A stretch of DNA of 64,000 bases from Microvirga puerhi (GTDB lineage: Bacteria; Pseudomonadota; Alphaproteobacteria; Rhizobiales; Beijerinckiaceae), in NCBI RefSeq assembly GCF_020089865.1, contig NZ_JAIRBM010000010.1, forward strand, positions 502 to 64,501. Direction: 5' to 3'. The position numbers and the translations under genes are program-made. Within the stretch, counting starts at the first letter, position 1. Each line of letters starts with the position of its first letter. Of this stretch, positions 1 to 8,537 are shown piece by piece. The notes beneath the pieces were generated by a model. That model worked only from the letters and a program-made list of their open reading frames with translations, did not search any database and was not told where the DNA came from.

Positions 1-1
1 C

Positions 2-619
2 GGCACCAAGAGCAGCGCGGCGATGACCAATGTCGCCTGGAACAACAACTATGTCGTCAAGGGCGGTTATGGCTACGAGTACATCAAGGCCGACAGCCAG
101 GGCCATACGCCGGGTAGCGCCAGCAACACCATGATTGCCGGCGGCCTCTCTCCCGACAAGGCGCCTGACAGCTATGCCGGCGGCTCAACGCCCACCCCGA
201 CCCCGGATCCGACACCCACACCAACCCCGACGCCGACCCCAACCCCTTCTTCGCCACACGTTGTCACTCCAACGAAGCCTGGCGACACATTGTGGGGCAC
301 TGCCGGCAAAGATGTCTTCCAATTCAGCTCCGTTTCCAAAGCCAACGGTGTCAAGGTGGTGAACTTCCATCACGGAGAAGATAAACTCGACGTCCATCTC
401 ATTGATGCCAACGCCTATAAGTCAGGAAACCAGGCCTTCGTGTTCGATGGCTACAAGGCTGGTGGTTATAAGACCGGTGGTTCCACTGGCCACATCTGGG
501 CAGTCGAAGATAAGGCGGCCGACGTGACCCACGTCTATGGCAATACGGGCACATCTAAGTTCCAGATCGACCTGAAGGGAATTCATCTCGGTCTGACGGC
601 TTCGGACTTCTACCTTTAA
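2..619 (+). CDS. C-terminal part of a type I-secreted (M10_C/RTX-like) protein, 5' end outside window
   Basis: The reading frame is open from the window edge, so the N-terminus and catalytic part, if any, are missing. The visible 205 residues have an unassigned segment rich in Gly, Asn and Tyr, then a Pro-Thr linker (about bases 190-250), then a domain starting near GDTLWGTAGKDVFQF. That domain resembles the C-terminal module of serralysin-type secreted proteins: a single nonapeptide-like turn, then a 'DKLDVHLIDAN...FVFDG' stretch, ending in LTASDFYL, a hydrophobic uncleaved tail typical of ABC-type I secretion signals. I infer export to the medium by a type I system. The substrate or enzyme activity cannot be told from this fragment. 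Confidence 0.75.
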   Translation, partial: GTKSSAAMTNVAWNNNYVVKGGYGYEYIKADSQGHTPGSASNTMIAGGLSPDKAPDSYAGGSTPTPTPDPTPTPTPTPTPTPSSPHVVTPTKPGDTLWGTAGKDVFQFSSVSKANGVKVVNFHHGEDKLDVHLIDANAYKSGNQAFVFDGYKAGGYKTGGSTGHIWAVEDKAADVTHVYGNTGTSKFQIDLKGIHLGLTASDFYL

Positions 620-638
620 CGCGCCTCCTGCGAATGTC

Positions 639-663
639 GGGCGCAAGCTGCGTTCTTGCGCCC
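639..663 (+). terminator. Hairpin after the secreted-protein gene
   Basis: A perfect 9-bp stem (GGGCGCAAG / CTTGCGCCC) with a 7-nt loop lies 20 bases after the stop codon. The following bases are not T-rich, so it is a weak intrinsic-terminator candidate. Confidence 0.5.
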
Positions 664-775
664 GGCCATTACATTTCAGTCGATAGGGCCAGATTCTGGT
701 CCATGATCACCTAGCCTTACGACCGATATCTGCAAGGAGAGGAGGCGTATGCTCATAGAGACACACACTCGTGAG

Positions 776-1990
776 TCAGATTCCCTGCAGCCATTCGCGC
801 GGATTCCATTGTTGGTTCCGCTTGCCCGACAAAGCCCGGCAAAGTTCTTCCATCGAGGTCAGGTTGTGGATTGGTCGGAATTCGTCGACGTAAGGTAGCA
901 TCGCTCTGATACCGGCAGCTCGAGCCTCGAAGCCGTCGAACCGAAGTAGCGGATTCAGCCATATCACGCGCCGGCAGGAGCGCTTGAGCCGATCCATCTC
1001 GAAAGTCAGCTCTGTTGACACTTCTCGCTCAAGCCCGTCCGTAAAAAGGAGGACGATAGCGCCCTGGCCAAGTACCCGACGAGACCAGTAACGGTTGAAG
1101 TCATGTAGGGCATGGGCGATCCGCGTTCCGCCCTCCCAGTCCTGTACGAGCTTCGATGCGCGCGCGAGAGCCTCGTCCTGATCGCGGCTCGTCAGCTCGC
1201 GGCTGATATTGGTCAAGCGCGTCGCGAAGACAAAGGAGTGAACGCGCCGCCTTTTTTCGGCAATGGCGTGCAGGAAGTGCAGGAAGAGGCGCGAGTACTC
1301 CGCCATGGAACCTGAGATATCCACGAGTGCAACTATCGGCGCGTGCCTGAGAGCGGGAGAGCGGCGAGCCAGATCAATCCCGGCGCCGCCTCCACGCAGC
1401 GACAGCCGAAAAGTTCTGCGCAGATCGATCCGCCGTCCCCGTGGGTCCGGTAGTAAGCGACGCGTGGCGATCTCATCATGGGGCAGGGACATTTCCGCGA
1501 TGAGGTGTTTGGCCGTCGCGATCTCAGAGGCCGACATCTGTGCAAAGTCTTTTGTCCGCAGGACCTCTCGATCCGAAACCGTGAGGCGAGCCGAAAATTC
1601 GGTTCTTTCAATCCGCTCTGGCTGCTCATGCCGGGGCACCGCCAAAGCCTCAGCAACACGCAAAGCTCCCGCCTGGGGCTTCTTGTCCTCGTGGCCACCC
1701 GGCGCGACCGGCGACATCTGTGCGATGAGCTTTTCAATCAGCGCCCGCCGCCTCCAGAAGATTCTGAAGGCCTGGTCGAACAGGACGCTCTGCTCATGCC
1801 GCTTTACGAAGACAGCATGAAGCGTCCAGTAGAAATCTTCCCGCGTACCGATCCGGGCCGCCTCGACCGCGGCGATTGCATCAAGAACCGCACCGGGGCC
1901 GACAGCCAGACCGGCAATGCGCAGAGCCCGGGCGAAATAGGCGACATTGGCCGCCAGCTGACCTTCGCCCTGCACTGAGAGGCTATTCAC
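776..1990 (-). CDS. coxE: CoxE-like VWA domain protein
   Basis: A 404-residue protein with a C-terminal von Willebrand A domain. The MIDAS motif DISGS is at residues 224-228. The family (CoxE) works with the CoxD AAA+ ATPase to finish the Mo-Cu or Mo active site of CO dehydrogenase-type hydroxylases, so the role here is inferred to be maturation of the CoxL product in the cytoplasm. I chose GTG 1990 because it overlaps the coxD stop codon (GTGA), a translational-coupling arrangement; a longer frame upstream would overlap coxD by 168 bases. It is the last gene of the minus-strand coxG-S-L-M-D-E unit. Confidence 0.85.
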   Translation of the reverse strand: MNSLSVQGEGQLAANVAYFARALRIAGLAVGPGAVLDAIAAVEAARIGTREDFYWTLHAVFVKRHEQSVLFDQAFRIFWRRRALIEKLIAQMSPVAPGGHEDKKPQAGALRVAEALAVPRHEQPERIERTEFSARLTVSDREVLRTKDFAQMSASEIATAKHLIAEMSLPHDEIATRRLLPDPRGRRIDLRRTFRLSLRGGGAGIDLARRSPALRHAPIVALVDISGSMAEYSRLFLHFLHAIAEKRRRVHSFVFATRLTNISRELTSRDQDEALARASKLVQDWEGGTRIAHALHDFNRYWSRRVLGQGAIVLLFTDGLEREVSTELTFEMDRLKRSCRRVIWLNPLLRFDGFEARAAGIRAMLPYVDEFRPIHNLTSMEELCRALSGKRNQQWNPREWLQGI

Positions 1991-2901
1991 TCCGGCATCC
2001 TCAGCGTGTCTTTGACACGGTCGAGGATCCCCTTTGCCCGGCTGCCCTGCAACTTCTGGATATCGTCCTGATACTTCAGGAGAACGCCGAGCGTGTCGGA
2101 GACCAGCGACGGGTCGAGCGCCACTGCATCGAGCTCCACCAGGGCCGACGCCCAATCCAGGGTTTCTGCAACACCGGGTGCCTTGAACAAGTCTTCCTTC
2201 CGGATGGCCTGAACGAAGGCCACGACCTCCCGAGAGAGGCGGTCGGGAGAGCGAGGCGCGCGGCTTCTGAGAATGGCGAGCTCCCGCTCCGCATCCGGAT
2301 AGTCGACCCAGTGATATAGGCAGCGGCGCTTGAGCGCATCATGAACTTCCCGCGTGCGGTTCGATGTGATGACGACAATCGGGGGATGATCCGCCTTAAT
2401 GGTGCCGAGCTCCGGAATCGTAATCTGGAAGTCGGACAGCACTTCGAGAAGAAAGGCTTCGAAAGCCTCGTCCGTTCGGTCGAGCTCATCGACCAGTAGA
2501 ACCGCTGTGCCAGCGGTGTCCGGTTCGAGGGCCTGCAAGAGCGGCCTTTTTACGAGATAGCGCTCAGAGAACAGATCGCTCTCGAGTATGTCGCGGTCCA
2601 CGGTTCCGCCTGCTTCAGCAAGGCGAATAGCCATCATCTGCCCGGCGTAGTTCCATTCGTAGACGGCCGAGGCGACATCGAGTCCTTCGTAGCATTGCAG
2701 GCGAATGAGACGACGTCCGAGCGCGGAAGACAGCACCTTCGCGATCTCCGTCTTGCCGACGCCCGCCTCTCCCTCGAGGAAGAGTGGCCGTCCGAGCTTC
2801 AGGGCGAGAAAGAGTACCGTTGCGAGCGGACGGTCGGCGACATAGCCTTCGCTTTGCAGCAAGGCCAATGTTTCGTCGATGGAACGGGGTTGGTCTGCCA
2901 C
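1987..2901 (-). CDS. coxD: CoxD-like MoxR-family AAA+ ATPase
   Basis: A 304-residue MoxR-class ATPase. Walker A GEAGVGKT is at residues 44-51 and Walker B is VLLVDELD. The family acts as a chaperone that partially unfolds the hydroxylase apoprotein so that the metal centre can be completed, together with the VWA protein encoded next. The start GTG 2901 gives the usual family length; the frame continues to 3057 but would run 77 bases into coxM. A GGAG lies about 12 bases upstream, which is weak. The 79-base gap to coxM holds a strong hairpin (2927-2951). Confidence 0.85.
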   Translation of the reverse strand: MADQPRSIDETLALLQSEGYVADRPLATVLFLALKLGRPLFLEGEAGVGKTEIAKVLSSALGRRLIRLQCYEGLDVASAVYEWNYAGQMMAIRLAEAGGTVDRDILESDLFSERYLVKRPLLQALEPDTAGTAVLLVDELDRTDEAFEAFLLEVLSDFQITIPELGTIKADHPPIVVITSNRTREVHDALKRRCLYHWVDYPDAERELAILRSRAPRSPDRLSREVVAFVQAIRKEDLFKAPGVAETLDWASALVELDAVALDPSLVSDTLGVLLKYQDDIQKLQGSRAKGILDRVKDTLRMPE

Positions 2902-2926
2902 AGGCTTTGCTGCTCCGTGAGGGCGT

Positions 2927-2951
2927 GATGCCCGGTAAGAACCCGGGCATC
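2927..2951 (-). promoter_or_regulatory. Intercistronic hairpin between coxM and coxD
   Basis: A perfect 9-bp inverted repeat (GATGCCCGG / CCGGGCATC) with a 7-nt loop sits 30 bases after the coxM stop and 25 bases before the coxD start. No T tract follows. It could stabilise the upstream mRNA or attenuate the accessory genes. Confidence 0.45.
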
Positions 2952-2980
2952 GGCTGCGATGTCGCTTCCTGTGGAGACTC

Positions 2981-3784
2981 TCAGCCTCGCGCCGCGGCCT
3001 GCACGGCCCGGCGGGCCATGACGCCGACGAGATGGGCACGATAGGCGGCATCCGCATGGATATCGCTGTTCATCTCGTCCATCGGTGCAGAGATGCCGTC
3101 GAGGGACTCCGCTACGAAGTTCCGGCTCAGCGCCTCCTCCATCGCTGCTATCCGGAACACGCCATTGGAACCTGCTCCCGTCACAGCGAGCCGCACCCCG
3201 CCTGTGTGTTGTGCGACGAAGACACCGACGAGAGCGTAGCGCGAGGCCGGGTGGCGGAACTTGGCGTAGGCTGCCCGCAAGGGAATTGGAAACGAGATCT
3301 GAGTGATGATCTCGCCTTCCCCCAATGCTGTCGTGAAGATGCCTTGGAAGAAATCATCCGCCGCAATTCTCCGCTTGTCGGTGGCGATCGTTGCATTCAG
3401 GGCGAGGCAGGCGGCTGGATAGTCCGCGGAAGGATCATTATTGGCGATCGAGCCACCGATTGTGCCGCGGTTGCGCACATGCGGATCGCCGATGAGTTCC
3501 GCCAGATTGGCAAGAGCGGGAATAGCTTCCCGCACCACTGCCGAGTTCGCGACCTCTGCGTGCTTTGTCATGGCACCGATCACGATCGCATCGCCGGAAC
3601 GCTCGATTCCGCGAAGTTCGGCAATCTGACCGAGATCGATCAGATTGGCCGGAGATGCGAGCCGCAGCTTCATGGTCGGCAGCAAGGTGTGACCGCCGGC
3701 GAGGAACTTGATGTCCTCGGACTGGTTGGCAAGATTGGCGGCCTCCCGAATGCTCGTCGGGCGGTGGTATTCGAAAGCGTACAT
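2981..3784 (-). CDS. coxM: Mo-hydroxylase FAD-binding (medium) subunit
   Basis: A 267-residue FAD subunit of the xanthine oxidase/CO dehydrogenase family. The FAD-binding motifs AGGHTLLP (about residues 30-37) and [17 protein letters not shown] are intact. It passes electrons from the iron-sulphur subunit to a quinone or other acceptor. The gene starts 12 bases after coxL stops, with GGGAGG before the ATG. The usual family order is M-S-L; here the order is S-L-M, as often seen in form II clusters. Confidence 0.9.
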   Translation of the reverse strand: MYAFEYHRPTSIREAANLANQSEDIKFLAGGHTLLPTMKLRLASPANLIDLGQIAELRGIERSGDAIVIGAMTKHAEVANSAVVREAIPALANLAELIGDPHVRNRGTIGGSIANNDPSADYPAACLALNATIATDKRRIAADDFFQGIFTTALGEGEIITQISFPIPLRAAYAKFRHPASRYALVGVFVAQHTGGVRLAVTGAGSNGVFRIAAMEEALSRNFVAESLDGISAPMDEMNSDIHADAAYRAHLVGVMARRAVQAAARG

Positions 3785-3796
3785 TCCCGTCCTCCC

Positions 3797-6160
3797 TTAT
3801 TCCGCCGCCGTGGGCATGCGTGTCTTCTGCGCCGCCCGCCAGACGGCCTGCGGCGTTGCTGGCATTGCGATGTCCTCGTGGCCGAGCGCGTCCGTGATCG
3901 CGTTGATAACGGCGGGCGGTGCCGCAATGGCGCCTGCTTCACCGCAACCCTTGATCCCGAGCGGGTTCGAAGGGCAGGGGGTGACTGTCATACCAACTTG
4001 GAACGACGGCAGATCGATCGCGCGCGGCATGCAGTAATCATTGAAGCTGGCGGTAATAAGCTGTCCGCTCTGATCGTAGACGGCGCCTTCGAGAAGCGCT
4101 TGGCCGACGCCTTGCGCGATGCCGCCATGAACCTGGCCTTCGACGATCATCGGATTGATGATAACCCCGAAATCGTCCACCGCAGTCCAGCGCTCGATCT
4201 TGGTGACGCCCGTGCCGGGATCGATTTCCACTTCGCAGATATGGACGCCTGCCGGGAAGGTGAAGTTGGTGGGATCGTAGAATGCTCCCTCCTTTAGGCC
4301 GGGCTCCAGATCCTGTCCCGAGAATTTGTGGGCGATATAGGCCTGGAGAGCGACTTCGCCGAAGCCAAGTGTTCGGTCTGTTCCGGCGACTCCGAACTTG
4401 CCGTCCTTGAACTCGATATCGCCTTCAGAGGCCTCTAGAACATGGGCGGCGACCTTCTTGCCCTTCGCGATCACCTTGTCGAGAGCCTTGGCGATTGCCG
4501 ACATGCCGACAGCGCCAGATCGTGATCCGTAAGTGCCCATGCCGAACTGCACCTTGTCGGTGTCGCCATGAACGATGCTGACCTGATCGATGGAGATGCC
4601 GAGTCGATCCGAGACGAGCTGAGCGAAGGTGGTCTCGTGGCCCTGGCCGTGGCTATGCGAGCCGGTGAGAACTTCGACGGAACCGGTCGGGTTAACGCGC
4701 ACCTCCGCGGATTCCCACAAGCCCACGCCCGCGCCAAGGGATCCGACAGCTTGGGAGGGAGCAATGCCACAGGCCTCGATATAGCTGGAGAAGCCGATGC
4801 CCCGCAGCTTGCCGCGGCGAGCGCTCTCCTGCTTGCGCTGTTGGAAGTTCTTATAATCGGCGAGTTCCAGCGCCTTGTCGAGCGAGGCGGCGTAATCGCC
4901 CGTGTCGTAGGCCATGATGACCGGAGTCTGGTGCGGAAAGTGCGTGACGAAGTTCTTTCGGCGGAATGCTGCCGAATCCTGTCCAAGCTCGCGAGCGGTC
5001 TTCTCGACGAGCCGCTCGACCACAAAGGTCGCCTCGGGCCGACCTGCGCCGCGATAGGCATCGACGGGTGCCGTGTTCGTGTAGACCCCGTCCACTTCGC
5101 AATAGATAGCCGGGATATCGTACTGTCCTGACAGGAGCGGAGCATAGAGATAGGTCGGTATGGACGATGCGAATGTCGAAAGATAAGCGCCGAGATTGGC
5201 CGTCGTATGCACCCGGAGGCCCAGGATTTTGCCGCTCTCGTCGGTCGCCATTTCCGCGTGGGTGACGTGATCGCGGCCATGAGCGTCGGACAGGAAAGCC
5301 TCGGTGCGGTCCGCCGTCCATTTCACCGGTCGCTTGACCTTCTTCGCCGCCCAGACGCAGATCGTCTCCTCGGCATAAATGAAGATCTTCGAGCCGAATC
5401 CGCCGCCGACATCAGGTGCGATGACGCGCAGCTTGTGCTCTGGCGCGACGCCGATGAAGGCAGACAGAACAAGACGGGCCACGTGGGGATTCTGGCTCGT
5501 CGTGTAGAGCGTGTAGCTGTCGGTGCCGGGATCATATTCGCCGACCGCCGCGCGTGGCTCGATCGCGTTCGGTATCAGCCGATTGTTGACGAGATCGATC
5601 TTCGTCACGTGCTTGGCCCGCGCGAAGGCCGCTTCCGTCTCGTCCTTGTTGCCGAGATGCCAGTTGAATACCGTGTTGTCGGGCGAGATGTCGTGCACCT
5701 GAACCGGCGCCTTCGAAGCCTGGGCCGTGTCGACGACGGCCGGGAGAACCTCATAATCGACCGTGATGGCTTCTGCGGCGTCCTTTGCCTGGGCCAGGGA
5801 TTCGGCGATCACGACCGCGACATGGTCGCCCACATAGCGCACCTTCCCCTGCGCTAGGGCCGGGTGGGGACCTGCCTTCATCGGGGAGCCGTCCTTGGAA
5901 TGGATCATCCAGCCGCAGATGAGGCCCCCGATCTTGTCGGCTGCGAGGTCGTCACCCGTTAGGACCGCCACGACGCCCGGCATGGTCCTGGCCGGGCCGG
6001 TATCGATGGACCGGATCACGGCATGGGCATGCGGTGAGCGCAGGAAATAGGCATAAGATTGGCCAGGCCGGTTGAAGTCGTCGACGTAGCGTCCCTGGCC
6101 AGTGACGAAACGCTGATCCTCTTTCCGGCGGACGGGGGCGCCGATCCCTGTTGCGGTCAT
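3797..6160 (-). CDS. coxL: Form II CoxL-like molybdopterin-binding large subunit
   Basis: A 787-residue catalytic subunit with Mo-molybdopterin cytosine dinucleotide domains. The active-site loop reads AYRGAGR at residues 368-374, the signature of form II enzymes; true CO-oxidising form I enzymes carry AYxCSFR with the copper-binding Cys. The catalytic Glu is in GCGEAGA near the C-terminus. Oxidation of CO is therefore uncertain, and an aldehyde, purine or other N-heterocycle substrate is equally possible. GGGAGG precedes the ATG. It assembles with the S and M subunits as a dimer of trimers in the cytoplasm. Confidence 0.9.
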   Translation of the reverse strand: MTATGIGAPVRRKEDQRFVTGQGRYVDDFNRPGQSYAYFLRSPHAHAVIRSIDTGPARTMPGVVAVLTGDDLAADKIGGLICGWMIHSKDGSPMKAGPHPALAQGKVRYVGDHVAVVIAESLAQAKDAAEAITVDYEVLPAVVDTAQASKAPVQVHDISPDNTVFNWHLGNKDETEAAFARAKHVTKIDLVNNRLIPNAIEPRAAVGEYDPGTDSYTLYTTSQNPHVARLVLSAFIGVAPEHKLRVIAPDVGGGFGSKIFIYAEETICVWAAKKVKRPVKWTADRTEAFLSDAHGRDHVTHAEMATDESGKILGLRVHTTANLGAYLSTFASSIPTYLYAPLLSGQYDIPAIYCEVDGVYTNTAPVDAYRGAGRPEATFVVERLVEKTARELGQDSAAFRRKNFVTHFPHQTPVIMAYDTGDYAASLDKALELADYKNFQQRKQESARRGKLRGIGFSSYIEACGIAPSQAVGSLGAGVGLWESAEVRVNPTGSVEVLTGSHSHGQGHETTFAQLVSDRLGISIDQVSIVHGDTDKVQFGMGTYGSRSGAVGMSAIAKALDKVIAKGKKVAAHVLEASEGDIEFKDGKFGVAGTDRTLGFGEVALQAYIAHKFSGQDLEPGLKEGAFYDPTNFTFPAGVHICEVEIDPGTGVTKIERWTAVDDFGVIINPMIVEGQVHGGIAQGVGQALLEGAVYDQSGQLITASFNDYCMPRAIDLPSFQVGMTVTPCPSNPLGIKGCGEAGAIAAPPAVINAITDALGHEDIAMPATPQAVWRAAQKTRMPTAAE

Positions 6161-6276
6161 GAAATCCTCCCTTGTCTTCGTTGGCCCTCACCGTGTGGAG
6201 GTGAAGCGGGGATCCTCGAAGAAGGCTTCCAGAGACGCCTGCTCCGAGACGCACCTCAGCTTGCACCTGTCTGGTA

Positions 6277-6312
6277 AGGCGCCGTACTTTCGACGAGCTC
6301 GTCGGATCGCCT
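6277..6312 (-). promoter_or_regulatory. Nested hairpin between coxS and coxL
   Basis: The palindrome CGACGAGCTCGTCG (6291-6304) lies immediately after the coxS stop codon and is enclosed by AGGCG (6277-6281) and CGCCT (6308-6312). There is no T tract. It may act on mRNA stability. Confidence 0.35.
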
Positions 6313-6806
6313 CACTCCGCCGCCTGCTGCAGCGGCGCCTGGGCCATCGCCTGCGCTCCAGCTGCAATAGCCTTGACGATGTTGTGATAGCCCGTGCAGC
6401 GGCACAGATTGCCTTCGAGCTCAGCCCGGATCGTCTGCTCATCGAGCGCGTTCCCCTTACGGCTCACGATATCGATGGCCGACATGATCATGCCCGGCGT
6501 GCAGTATCCGCATTGGAGGCCATGATGCTCGCGGAAGGCCGCCTGCATCGGGTGCAGCTCACCGCCCTGGGCGATGCCTTCGATCGTGGTGATGGCGCTT
6601 GCATGCGCCTGGACCGCGAGAACGGTGCAGGCTTTCACGGCTTGCCCGTTGAGGTGAACGATGCAGGCGCCACACTGGCTGGTGTCGCAGCCAACATGGG
6701 TTCCGGTTAGCCGTAGGTTTTCGCGGAGAAACTGAACGAGCAGGGTGCGGGGATCGACGTCTGAGGTGACGGATTGACCGTTCACCGTCAGGGAGACGGT
6801 GGTCAT
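6312..6806 (-). CDS. coxS: Mo-hydroxylase [2Fe-2S] small subunit
   Basis: A 164-residue protein with two [2Fe-2S] clusters. The N-terminal plant-type ferredoxin cluster uses C40, C45, C48 and C60. The C-terminal four-helix cluster uses C99, C102, C135 and C137. It relays electrons from the Mo site to FAD. A strong AGGAGG sits 9 bases before the ATG but partly inside a hairpin (see 6819-6851). The gap to coxL is 151 bases. Confidence 0.93.
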   Translation of the reverse strand: MTTVSLTVNGQSVTSDVDPRTLLVQFLRENLRLTGTHVGCDTSQCGACIVHLNGQAVKACTVLAVQAHASAITTIEGIAQGGELHPMQAAFREHHGLQCGYCTPGMIMSAIDIVSRKGNALDEQTIRAELEGNLCRCTGYHNIVKAIAAGAQAMAQAPLQQAAE

Positions 6807-6818
6807 GCGTGATATCCT

Positions 6819-6851
6819 CCTTAAGTGCCGGAAACCCGGCCAACCTTAAGG
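6819..6851 (-). promoter_or_regulatory. Hairpin overlapping the coxS ribosome binding site
   Basis: On the minus strand CCTTAAG (6851-6845) pairs with CTTAAGG (6825-6819), enclosing an inner stem GCCGG/CCGGC with a 4-nt loop. The 3' arm runs into the coxS Shine-Dalgarno AAGGAGG (6822-6816). Folding would hide part of the ribosome binding site. Confidence 0.5.
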
Positions 6852-6979
6852 TGGTCTCAGGCACCGGCAGGTCTTCTTGTTGGACGAACGCACGAGCGCG
6901 ATCCGCCGATATTGAGTGTGAACCTCCCTCTCTAAGCGGTCAAGTATTGGAAAAATGTACTGAATGCCCTAGCGGGCGA

Positions 6980-7441
6980 TTACGCGGCGGATTCTTCGGG
7001 CGACAGGATCTTGGCGAAATTCCCGAAGAACTCGTCGGCATATTTCTTGGCGACGCCATTGATCAGACGCCCACCGAGTTGAGCGATCTTGCCGCCCACA
7101 TTGGCCTCCACGTCGTAGACCAGCTTGGTACCACCCTCGATGTCTTCGAGACGGACCTTCGCACCGCCCTTGGCCCAGCCGGCAACACCGCCCTGTCCTT
7201 CTCCGCTGATGGTATAGCCGTTGGGCGGGTCGAGATCGGAGAGAGTGACACCGCCTTTGAATGTCGCCTTCACGGGACCGACAGAGACTTTGGCTGTCGC
7301 CTGGAATTCCGTGTCGCTGATCTTCTCCAGCTCTTGGCATCCGGGAATAGAGGCTTTCAGGACATCCGGATCGTTGAGGGCTGCCCACACGCTCGCTCGG
7401 TCGGCGGGAAGTGTGACTTCGCCTTGCATCGTCATCGCCAT
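6980..7441 (-). CDS. coxG: CoxG-like SRPBCC protein
   Basis: A 153-residue SRPBCC/CoxG-family protein. The core motifs of the family (VWAALNDPDVLKASIPGC, then GPVKATFKG) are clear. In Oligotropha CoxG recruits CO dehydrogenase to the membrane through a C-terminal tail; this protein ends soon after the SRPBCC domain and has no visible membrane segment. Start ATG 7441 is set by the strong AGGAGG 7 bases upstream; the frame continues to 7504 but has no better site. It is the first intact gene of the minus-strand operon, 68 bases after the broken scaffold gene. Confidence 0.85.
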   Translation of the reverse strand: MAMTMQGEVTLPADRASVWAALNDPDVLKASIPGCQELEKISDTEFQATAKVSVGPVKATFKGGVTLSDLDPPNGYTISGEGQGGVAGWAKGGAKVRLEDIEGGTKLVYDVEANVGGKIAQLGGRLINGVAKKYADEFFGNFAKILSPEESAA

Positions 7442-7509
7442 GATGATCTCCTCCTGTGAACCAGCCCCAATGCTAGAGTATGTGCAAACTCGGCGGCACG
7501 TCACCTCCC

Positions 7510-7980
7510 TCAGCGTTGCTGCAATGCACCCTTGTCGGAGGCAGCTTCTGGCGATGCACTATGGATCGTTGACAGCGTGGCTACTTCGGGGACCTCGACC
7601 TTAGCGAGTGCATCGACGACCATATCGAAAGTGAGAAGAATCGAGGCGTGGCTGGCCCTCAGATCCCGCGCCGGCTCCAACAGGGCAAGATCTGCGGCGG
7701 GCTCCCGCCGGCCTTCAACAACGGTCTGGAGTTCCTCGACTGTCGAGCCGATGACATGGCGTCCCATGATCGATGAGGAAGCCTGACCGAGGGCACAGGC
7801 CCTGACATCGTGCGGGAAGGCTTAGACGATATTCCTATCGAGTTTCAGATGTACCGTGACCGTCGACCCGCACAGCTTCGAGTGCGCCTTCGCGCTGGCA
7901 TCCGCATCGGGCAAAATGCCGAGAAGGGGAATGTCAGCCGCGGACTCCAAGATGCGCCGGCTGTAGATATCGTTCAGCAT
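7510..7980 (-). pseudogene. NifU/SufU-like iron-sulphur scaffold gene broken by one stop codon
   Basis: The two halves are in one frame. The first 52 codons begin MLNDIYSRRILE and include the KLCGSTVTV cysteine motif. The second part includes RACALGQASSSIMGRHV and SHASILLTFDMVVDAL. TAA at 7824-7822 separates them at the place where relatives have Ser or Thr; one base change (TCA to TAA) would explain it. Intact relatives are small scaffold-like proteins of the IscU/NifU N-terminal family. The rest of the frame, 104 codons, is undamaged, so the lesion is recent or is a sequencing error. The gene lies upstream of coxG in the same direction. Confidence 0.8.
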
Positions 7981-8102
7981 CCTTCCCGCGAGCCGTCCGA
8001 CGGTGGTGCCTACAACGATCAGACGCTGCATCAATGCGCAGAGATGCCGGTCGTGCTCATGAGTGTTCCCATGCCGGTTGCGGTCCGACGGGTGGTGATG
8101 GC

Positions 8103-8114
8103 AGTATCGATACT
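8103..8114. promoter_or_regulatory. 12-bp palindrome in the divergent Mo-hydroxylase promoter region
   Basis: AGTATCGATACT is a perfect palindrome in the 175-base region between the scaffold pseudogene and xdhC. It is a plausible dimeric-regulator site for both directions. A second palindrome, GGGAATTCCC (8146-8155), touches the xdhC start codon. Confidence 0.35.
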
Positions 8115-8155
8115 CAAGTGCTGTTCGAAAGCTCCTCCTTCCGCAGGGAATTCCC

Positions 8156-8479
8156 ATGCTTTCAACCGATACGGATGTCCTGAAGACTGCAGAAGCGTGG
8201 AGGCGCGAGGGTAGGGGAGTCGCGATCGCAACCGTTGTCGAGACATGGGGATCAGCTCCGCGTCCCGTCGGCAGTCATCTGGTGATCGACGAAGAGACGA
8301 ACTTCCTCGGATCGGTGTCCGGCGGCTGCGTGGAGGGCGCTGTTATCACCGAGGCGCTCGATGTCATCGCCGATGGAAAGCCGCGCATGCTTGAGTTCGG
8401 GATCGCCGACGAGACCGCCTGGCAGGTCGGTCTGTCATGTGGGGGACGGATCAGGGTCTACGTGGAGCGAGTGGACTAG
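8156..8479 (+). CDS. XdhC/CoxI-family maturation protein, N-terminal domain only
   Basis: A 107-residue protein equal to the N-terminal XdhC_CoxI domain, with the signature GSVSGGCVEGAV and the closing SCGGRIRVYVE. XdhC proteins bind and sulphurate the Mo cofactor and hand it to the hydroxylase. The C-terminal Rossmann domain is encoded by the next gene, 58 bases on. The ATG at 8156 is used; the palindrome GGGAATTCCC leaves only a poor AGGGAA as ribosome binding site. Confidence 0.85.
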   Translation: MLSTDTDVLKTAEAWRREGRGVAIATVVETWGSAPRPVGSHLVIDEETNFLGSVSGGCVEGAVITEALDVIADGKPRMLEFGIADETAWQVGLSCGGRIRVYVERVD

Positions 8480-8537
8480 AATGTTCATTCGGTCCTTGTC
8501 GTTTCCGTTTGCCGCCCGGCCAAGGTGAGGAAACCGC

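Noticed and set aside
190..250. Repeat array from the CCGACC/CCAACC units
   Set aside because: It is the codon-level repeat of a Pro-Thr linker in the secreted protein and not a separate DNA element.
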